Source of the DNA: Colimorpha_A sp964630635
GTDB lineage: Bacteria; Bacillota; Clostridia; Oscillospirales; CAG-272
Direction: 5' to 3'
NCBI GenBank assembly: GCA_964630635.1
Contig: CAZVVM010000111.1
Coordinates: forward strand, 1-5,158
DNA length: 5,158 nucleotides
Made by a program: the position numbers and the translations under genes. Each line of letters begins with the position of its first letter. Position 1 is the first letter of the stretch. The notes under the pieces are model-generated. The model had not been told where the DNA came from. It saw only the letters and a program-made list of their open reading frames with translations, and ran no database searches. Shown one piece after another: positions 1-2,726 of the stretch.

Positions 1-52
1 CGCTAGCCTGTCACGCTAGAGGTCAGGGGTTCGAGTCCCCTTCGGGTCGCCA
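1..52 (+). tRNA. tRNA-Asp (anticodon GTC), 5' part outside the window
   Basis: Only the 3' part is present. The anticodon arm is intact: stem 3-7 pairs with 15-19 around a 7-nt loop (8-14), with anticodon GTC at 10-12, which reads Asp codons. The T arm is AGGGG / CCCCT around TTCGAGT. It is followed by the 3' acceptor strand TCGGGTC, discriminator G49 (expected for Asp) and an encoded CCA at 50-52. The acceptor 5' strand and D arm lie before the window. It is the first tRNA seen in a same-strand cluster and is probably co-transcribed with the next two, from a promoter upstream of the window. Confidence 0.95.
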
Positions 53-61
53 CTTTTTTAT

Positions 62-96
62 TTCGGCATTCTGCCATACCTTATTGAGTTGCCGAA
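62..96 (+). other. Inverted repeat in the tRNA-Asp/tRNA-Phe spacer
   Basis: TTCGGCA (62-68) and TGCCGAA (90-96) are perfect 7-bp inverted repeats separated by 21 nt, filling most of the spacer between the two tRNAs. A run of six T (54-59) precedes it rather than follows it, so it does not look like an intrinsic terminator. It may be a processing stem in the tRNA precursor. The long loop makes its function uncertain. Confidence 0.3.
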
Positions 97-99
97 TAT

Positions 100-175
100 G
101 CCTCGATAGCTCAGTTGGTAGAGCAGTAGACTGAAAATCTACGTGTCGTTGGTTCAATTCCGACTCGAGGCACCA
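100..175 (+). tRNA. tRNA-Phe (anticodon GAA)
   Basis: A complete cloverleaf can be drawn. Acceptor GCCTCGA (100-106) pairs with TCGAGGC (165-171). The discriminator is A172 and CCA is encoded at 173-175. The anticodon stem GTAGA/TCTAC encloses loop CTGAAAA (131-137) with anticodon GAA at 133-135. The D arm contains the usual AGCTCAGTTGGTAGAGC stretch. The T arm is GTTGG/CCGAC around TTCAATT, with one G-U pair. It follows tRNA-Asp by 47 nt and precedes tRNA-Gly by 40 nt; Asp-Phe order is common in Firmicute tRNA clusters. Confidence 0.98.
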
Positions 176-215
176 AAAAAGAATAGTGTGTATCGCAGCC
201 ACGCGGTACATATAT

Positions 216-291
216 GCGGATTTAGCTCATTTGGTAGAGCGCCACCTTGCCAAGGTGGAGGTGGCGGGTTCGAGCCCCGTAATCCGCTCCA
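216..291 (+). tRNA. tRNA-Gly (anticodon GCC)
   Basis: Acceptor GCGGATT (216-222) pairs with AATCCGC (281-287). The discriminator is T288 and CCA is encoded at 289-291. The anticodon stem CCACC/GGTGG encloses loop TTGCCAA (247-253), with anticodon GCC at 249-251 reading GGC/GGU. The T loop is TTCGAGC. It is the last tRNA of this run: a strong hairpin begins inside its CCA and a repeat element follows. The short AATCCGC/GCGGATT words of its acceptor also occur in the arms of that hairpin. Confidence 0.98.
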
Positions 292-331
292 AGCAAAAAT
301 CCGCTTTCGTATGAAGGCGGATTTTTGCTTG
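290..331 (+). terminator. 19-bp hairpin after tRNA-Gly, probable terminator
   Basis: Positions 290-308 pair with 313-331 around the 4-nt loop GTAT: 19 bp, with one G-U pair (305/316). The stem starts at the second C of the tRNA CCA. The 3' arm contains TTTTT (322-326) and is followed by AT-rich sequence. It lacks a long U-tract outside the stem, so it may also work in 3'-end processing. The hairpin after tRNA-Cys has exactly the same geometry but a different sequence, which argues for a conserved function. Confidence 0.75.
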
Positions 332-459
332 TATTATTCACTATTCATTATTCATTATTCATTCTTCATTATTCATTCTTCATTATTCATTAAATGAAAG
401 CGGATTTTTAATGAATAATGAAGTCGCACAGCTAATGAAGAATGAATAATGAATAATTA
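332..459 (+). repeat. Fold-back heptamer repeat element, copy 1 (MITE-like)
   Basis: A 128-bp AT-rich element that directly follows the tRNA-Gly terminator. Its left half is eight tandem 7-bp units (334-389; TTATTCA with CTATTCA and TTCTTCA variants). The right half carries the complement, giving a long hairpin: 347-370 pairs perfectly with 434-457 (24 bp), then an internal loop (371-377 / 424-433), then 378-394 pairs perfectly with 407-423 (17 bp), with apical loop 395-406. Copy 2 at 1151-1245 shares the first 32 bases exactly and the same right end. The form resembles a non-autonomous MITE-type or REP-type repeat. There is no coding capacity; the short ORFs across it are products of the heptamers. 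Confidence 0.85.
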
Positions 460-500
460 AGGTAGCTTTTTTCCCGTTGGTCAAAAAGCATTTTTGTATA

Positions 501-529
501 TTGAAAAAGATGTGGATTAAGGGTATAAT
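501..529 (+). promoter_or_regulatory. Sigma-A type promoter of the four-helix-bundle gene
   Basis: The -35 box TTGAAA (501-506) and -10 box TATAAT (524-529) are separated by exactly 17 nt. Transcription would start near 536, leaving a leader of under 20 nt before the gene at 554. The ribosome binding site GAGGTG (543-548) sits 5 nt before the ATG. This shows the gene is an independent unit and does not depend on transcription from the tRNA cluster. Confidence 0.8.
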
Positions 530-553
530 GATTCTAAAGAATGAGGTGTTGTT

Positions 554-910
554 ATGAAAGAGAATTTTTTGATAGATAAATCTATTGCTTTTGCTTCACG
601 CATTATAAAGCTTCATCAATATTTAATTAAAACGAAAAAGGAAACAATTATTTCAAAACAAATAGTTCGTAGTGGTACGAGCATAGGCGCAAATATAAAT
701 GAAGCTAACTATGGTCAGAGTAAAGCGGATTTTATTTCTAAAATGCATATTGCCTTGAAGGAAACGGCTGAAACGGAATATTGGTTGAAGCTGCTTACGT
801 TATCAGAATATATAAATGAGGATATGGGAAAATCGCTTTTGAATGACTGTTTGGAGATAAAGCGAATTCTTGTTGCCTCAATTAACACCGCAAAGGAAAA
901 CACAAAATAG
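554..910 (+). CDS. Four-helix-bundle protein, 23S rRNA intervening-sequence protein family
   Basis: A 118-residue protein of the family often labelled 'four helix bundle protein' (23S rRNA IVP; PF05635/TIGR02436), recognised from family-typical segments: RSGTSIGANINEA at residues 39-51, then KADFISKMHIALKE (57-70) and ETEYWLKLL (73-81). The length matches full-length members. Relatives include proteins encoded inside intervening sequences of bacterial 23S rRNA genes and the Avd accessory proteins of diversity-generating retroelements; most members have no known function. There is no signal peptide or membrane helix, so it should be cytoplasmic. The ATG at 554 is supported by GAGGTG 5 nt upstream. 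The gene is visibly more AT-rich than the long gene at 2727, suggesting separate origin. It lies between tRNA-Gly and tRNA-Cys, next to a fold-back repeat, and no 23S rRNA or reverse transcriptase is in the window. No clear terminator follows it. Confidence 0.9.
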   Translation: MKENFLIDKSIAFASRIIKLHQYLIKTKKETIISKQIVRSGTSIGANINEANYGQSKADFISKMHIALKETAETEYWLKLLTLSEYINEDMGKSLLNDCLEIKRILVASINTAKENTK

Positions 911-989
911 ATTATCGTTTGTTTAACACTTTTTGCCCCTCTGCATATCATAATACCGAAAGACAAGTAAAATAATTTTTCAAAATCCA

Positions 990-1018
990 TTGACAAACCG
1001 CTCGCACCGTGATATAAT
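990..1018 (+). promoter_or_regulatory. Fully consensus promoter of tRNA-Cys
   Basis: The -35 box TTGACA (990-995) and -10 box TATAAT (1013-1018) are both perfect sigma-A consensus, with a 17-nt spacer (996-1012). Transcription would begin near 1025, about 11 nt before the mature tRNA-Cys. This is what is expected for a strongly expressed stable RNA gene, and it means tRNA-Cys is transcribed independently of the Asp-Phe-Gly cluster. Confidence 0.92.
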
Positions 1019-1035
1019 ACCCTTGTTACGAATAC

Positions 1036-1110
1036 GGCGACATAGCCAAGTGGTAAGGCCACGGTCTGCAAAACCGTTATTCTCCAGTTCAAATCTGGAT
1101 GTCGCCTCCA
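1036..1110 (+). tRNA. tRNA-Cys (anticodon GCA)
   Basis: Acceptor GGCGACA (1036-1042) pairs with TGTCGCC (1100-1106). The discriminator is T1107, the identity base expected for Cys, and CCA is encoded at 1108-1110. The anticodon stem ACGGT (1061-1065) pairs with ACCGT (1073-1077) around CTGCAAA, with anticodon GCA at 1068-1070. The D loop is short, as usual for tRNA-Cys. It has its own promoter and is followed immediately by a hairpin and the second fold-back repeat. Confidence 0.98.
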
Positions 1111-1150
1111 AACAAAAATCCGTTCACGAATGTGGACGGATTTTTGTTTG
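1109..1150 (+). terminator. 19-bp hairpin after tRNA-Cys, probable terminator
   Basis: Positions 1109-1127 pair with 1132-1150 around the 4-nt loop GAAT: 19 bp, with one G-U pair (1124/1135). Like the hairpin after tRNA-Gly, the stem begins at the second C of the encoded CCA and carries TTTTT in its 3' arm (1141-1145). The central stem differs (ATCCGTTCAC here, ATCCGCTTTC there), so this is conserved structure rather than a simple sequence copy. Confidence 0.75.
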
Positions 1151-1245
1151 TATTATTCACTATTCATTATTCATTATTCATTAAATAAGAACGGATTTTC
1201 GAATGAATAATGAAGCCGCTTACGCTGATGAATAATGAATAATTA
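1151..1245 (+). repeat. Fold-back heptamer repeat element, copy 2 (MITE-like)
   Basis: A 95-bp relative of the element at 332-459. The first 32 bases are identical (1151-1182 against 332-363), but only four 7-bp units are present (1153-1180) instead of eight. It can fold back: 1152-1167 pairs with 1228-1243 with one mismatch (1160/1235), and 1170-1182 pairs perfectly with 1202-1214. The right end, ATGAATAATGAATAATTA, is shared with copy 1. Its central segment, AACGGATTTT, differs from that of copy 1 and instead resembles the terminator next to it. Confidence 0.85.
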
Positions 1246-1314
1246 TAGCTCGCTGTCGCTCACATTATAGCGCCTTCGACGTGATCTGGGCGCGCTTCGC
1301 GCAAAAGGATCCCC

Positions 1315-1343
1315 TTGCGCCTCTGCCGCTTTTGTGTTATAAT
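1315..1343 (+). promoter_or_regulatory. Candidate distal promoter with extended -10
   Basis: TTGCGC (1315-1320) lies 17 nt from a perfect TATAAT (1338-1343) that is preceded by TG at 1335-1336, giving an extended -10. The start would be near 1350, about 148 nt before the regulator ATG. It could give a long-leader transcript of the regulator or a short untranslated RNA; no terminator before the gene is clear. The -35 box is weak, so confidence is moderate. Confidence 0.45.
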
Positions 1344-1443
1344 ACGTCCGAGATTTTACGCGCGCAAACACGACTTTTCGGCTTTTTAAGCGCATTTTTG
1401 CAAGGAAGCAAGTGTTACTTGACAATTTTCCAAACAAACTTTA

Positions 1444-1472
1444 TTGTTTTCAAGGTCAAGAAATGATACAAT
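1444..1472 (+). promoter_or_regulatory. Proximal promoter of the membrane-anchored regulator
   Basis: TTGTTT (1444-1449) and TACAAT (1467-1472) are separated by 17 nt, with TG at 1464-1465 forming an extended -10. Transcription would start near 1479, just before the ribosome binding site. An overlapping alternative is TTGACA (1419-1424), a perfect -35 box with TATTGT (1442-1447) at 17 nt. CTTGA/TCAAG half-sites at 1418-1422, 1450-1454 and 1456-1460 surround these boxes and could be regulator binding sites. Confidence 0.6.
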
Positions 1473-1482
1473 TTAAGAAAAA

Positions 1483-1489
1483 AAGGAAG
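1483..1489 (+). promoter_or_regulatory. Ribosome binding site that fixes the regulator start
   Basis: AAGGAAG at 1483-1489 lies 8 nt before the ATG at 1498. A longer reading from the in-frame GTG at 1489 would begin inside this site and add only three residues, so the ATG at 1498 is preferred. Initiation there gives MLSDNIRKYRK, the usual beginning for XRE-family regulators. Confidence 0.8.
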
Positions 1490-1497
1490 TGTTTTAT

Positions 1498-2520
1498 ATG
1501 TTGAGTGATAACATCAGAAAGTACCGTAAATTAAATCACATGTCACAGGACGAATTAGCCGACAAATTAAAAGTGACAAGACAAAGCATCAGTCTTTGGG
1601 AAACCGGGCAGACACAACCGTCGCTTGATAATATAGTCGCATTAGCCAAGCTGTTTGATGTTTCCACCGACAATCTTCTGTCAGCGGACGAGCCGGAGTC
1701 TGTGCCTGTCCCCACGACGAAACCTCAAAACGACAGACCTTCAAATAAGATAAGATACATTTTGATCGTATGCTTGATACTCTGCTTGCTTCTGGTGATG
1801 GCTCTCATTCTGTGGATAAGCGGAATTTTCGGTGCGAAAAATAATGGCAAACCGTCCGATTCTATCCCCGGCGGTTCGATAAATATGACGGAGCCGCCCG
1901 AAAGCAACCCGAATACGACAGAGCCGCCCGAAAGCAACCCTAACACGACGGCACCGCCCGAGACCAAGCCGAATACAACGAAACCGTCAGAAACCAAGCC
2001 AACTACGACGGAGCCGCCTCAGAATAAGCCCAAGGACATATACGGATATCTCAAAAATTTCGTGATTCAGAACGGCACGGTAAACGGAGACTACTGCTAT
2101 TATTCAAACACCGCTGACAATTACGGAGGATACGCATCCGAGCGCTTTTCTCTGTATTATTGGGCAGATACCGAAAAAATAGAATTTTGCTTACACAGCG
2201 TTTTGAACGATACCTACAGTATAAATTTCTATATTTACGTTCCTAAAACGCACACCGGCAAATATACGTACATAACGTCATATTATTACCGAGATACCGG
2301 CGTATCTCGGTACGAGGCAACCGGTACGATAGTTGCATCTGATTTTACCAAAAATTATCCCTTGCCCTGTTCCAGTTATACCGGCTCGACCGATATGCAG
2401 AACGAATTTATGGAAATGAGCAGGCAGGGCATTTGTGATCTGCTCAGTTGCCTTGAGAGGTTTCTTGAAGTGGAAAACATGGAGTATTCCTTTGACGATC
2501 TCGGCTTTACAAAGTTTTGA
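1498..2520 (+). CDS. Membrane-anchored XRE-family transcriptional regulator with repeat stalk and extracellular domain
   Basis: A 340-residue predicted one-component regulator. Residues 4-61 form a Cro/C1-type HTH: SQDELADKLKVTRQSISLWE, then PSLDNIVALAKLFDVSTDNLL, which is highly typical of XRE proteins. Residues 62-84 are a polar linker. Residues 85-111 (IRYILIVCLILCLL and following hydrophobic residues) form one membrane helix. With the HTH in the cytoplasm, the C-terminal part should be outside. Residues 131-180 are five Thr/Pro/Glu-rich decapeptides that look like an extended stalk. Residues 181-340 are a Tyr-rich, probably beta-rich domain with five Cys (200, 231, 291, 313, 318) that I do not recognise; it may sense a ligand or surface signal. 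The gene is monocistronic, with its own promoter and a strong terminator. How a signal would cross the membrane is unknown, and the target genes are not evident; it could control itself or the downstream gene. Confidence 0.85.
   Translation: MLSDNIRKYRKLNHMSQDELADKLKVTRQSISLWETGQTQPSLDNIVALAKLFDVSTDNLLSADEPESVPVPTTKPQNDRPSNKIRYILIVCLILCLLLVMALILWISGIFGAKNNGKPSDSIPGGSINMTEPPESNPNTTEPPESNPNTTAPPETKPNTTKPSETKPTTTEPPQNKPKDIYGYLKNFVIQNGTVNGDYCYYSNTADNYGGYASERFSLYYWADTEKIEFCLHSVLNDTYSINFYIYVPKTHTGKYTYITSYYYRDTGVSRYEATGTIVASDFTKNYPLPCSSYTGSTDMQNEFMEMSRQGICDLLSCLERFLEVENMEYSFDDLGFTKF
1888..2037 (+). repeat. Five 30-bp coding repeats (Thr/Pro-rich stalk)
   Basis: Five in-frame 30-bp units encode TEPPESNPNT twice, then TAPPETKPNT, TKPSETKPTT and TEPPQNKPKD (residues 131-180 of the regulator). 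Units 1 and 2 encode identical peptides but differ at three synonymous positions (ACG/ACA, CCG/CCT, AAT/AAC), so the duplication is not brand new or the peptide is under selection. Such arrays can change copy number by slippage and would lengthen or shorten the extracellular stalk. Confidence 0.9.
2287..2312 (+). repeat. Perfect 11-bp palindrome inside the regulator gene
   Basis: TACCGAGATAC (2287-2297) is followed by loop CGGC and its exact complement GTATCTCGGTA (2302-2312). It encodes YRDTGVSRY in the outer domain. A perfect 11-bp arm with a 4-nt loop is uncommon inside a gene. It may be an mRNA hairpin, a protein binding site or chance. No T-run follows, so it is not a terminator. Confidence 0.5.
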
Positions 2521-2615
2521 TTTTTTCTTCCGTAAATATTAACACGACCGCGTGACGCTTTATTACCACGTCGTTGGCTTCTGCCCCGACGCATTTCTAA
2601 ATTAATATAAAAGAT

Positions 2616-2642
2616 AAAAGCCGTGAGAAATCACGGCTTTTT
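2616..2642 (+). terminator. Intrinsic terminator of the regulator gene
   Basis: AAAAGCCGTGA (2616-2626) and TCACGGCTTTT (2631-2641) form a perfect 11-bp stem with a GAAA tetraloop, and the T-run continues to 2642. It lies about 95 nt after the regulator stop codon. The A-run/T-run symmetry could also allow function on the other strand, but no gene points at it from the right. The next promoter begins only 5 nt beyond it. Confidence 0.92.
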
Positions 2643-2646
2643 CATA

Positions 2647-2675
2647 TTGCAAACCGTCTGAAATCGTGATAAAAT
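2647..2675 (+). promoter_or_regulatory. Promoter of the long glycoside-hydrolase-like gene
   Basis: TTGCAA (2647-2652) and TAAAAT (2670-2675) are 17 nt apart, with TG at 2667-2668 giving an extended -10. The start would be near 2682, leaving a leader of about 45 nt. Inverted repeats GAAATCGTG (2660-2668) and GCGCGATTTC (2691-2700, 9 pairs including one G-U) bracket the -10 box and start point and could be an operator, which is speculative. Confidence 0.65.
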
Positions 2676-2726
2676 AAAACCGTAATCCAAGCGCGATTTC
2701 AATTTTTTTATTCAGAGGTGTCAGGT

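Larger units (their letters stand above)
1246..1497. other. Intergenic spacer between copy 2 repeat and the regulator gene
   Basis: About 250 bases without a credible gene. The first part (1246-1320) is locally GC-rich with small GC palindromes, for example GCGCG-CTT-CGCGC at 1290-1302 and GCGCAA (1299-1304) matched by TTGCGC (1315-1320). The second part is AT-rich and holds the promoters of the downstream regulator. Short ORFs on both strands lack ribosome binding sites and family features. Confidence 0.6.

Noticed and set aside
23..211. 62-aa - strand ORF
   Set aside because: It lies antisense across tRNA-Asp and tRNA-Phe and has no family features.
334..389. CRISPR-like array
   Set aside because: The tandem 7-bp units have no spacers and no cas genes are present. 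This is a simple tandem repeat within a fold-back element.
143..397. 84-aa + strand ORF
   Set aside because: It runs through tRNA-Phe, tRNA-Gly, the terminator and the heptamer repeat. Its C-terminal repeated peptide is a product of the 7-bp units.
911..989. Terminator or right border of an insertion after the four-helix-bundle gene
   Set aside because: No convincing hairpin with a T-run and no sequence matching the repeat ends was found here.
715..1092. 125-aa - strand ORF
   Set aside because: It overlaps the four-helix-bundle gene, the tRNA-Cys promoter and tRNA-Cys. The + strand features explain the sequence.
990..1184. 64-aa + strand ORF
   Set aside because: It runs from the promoter through tRNA-Cys into copy 2 of the repeat, with no ribosome binding site.
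1243..1466. Short ORFs on both strands in the spacer before the regulator
   Set aside because: Low-complexity GC-rich sequence, no ribosome binding sites, no recognisable protein features.
1725..1997. 90-aa - strand ORF with Gly/Val repeats
   Set aside because: It is the antisense shadow of the decapeptide repeat region of the regulator.
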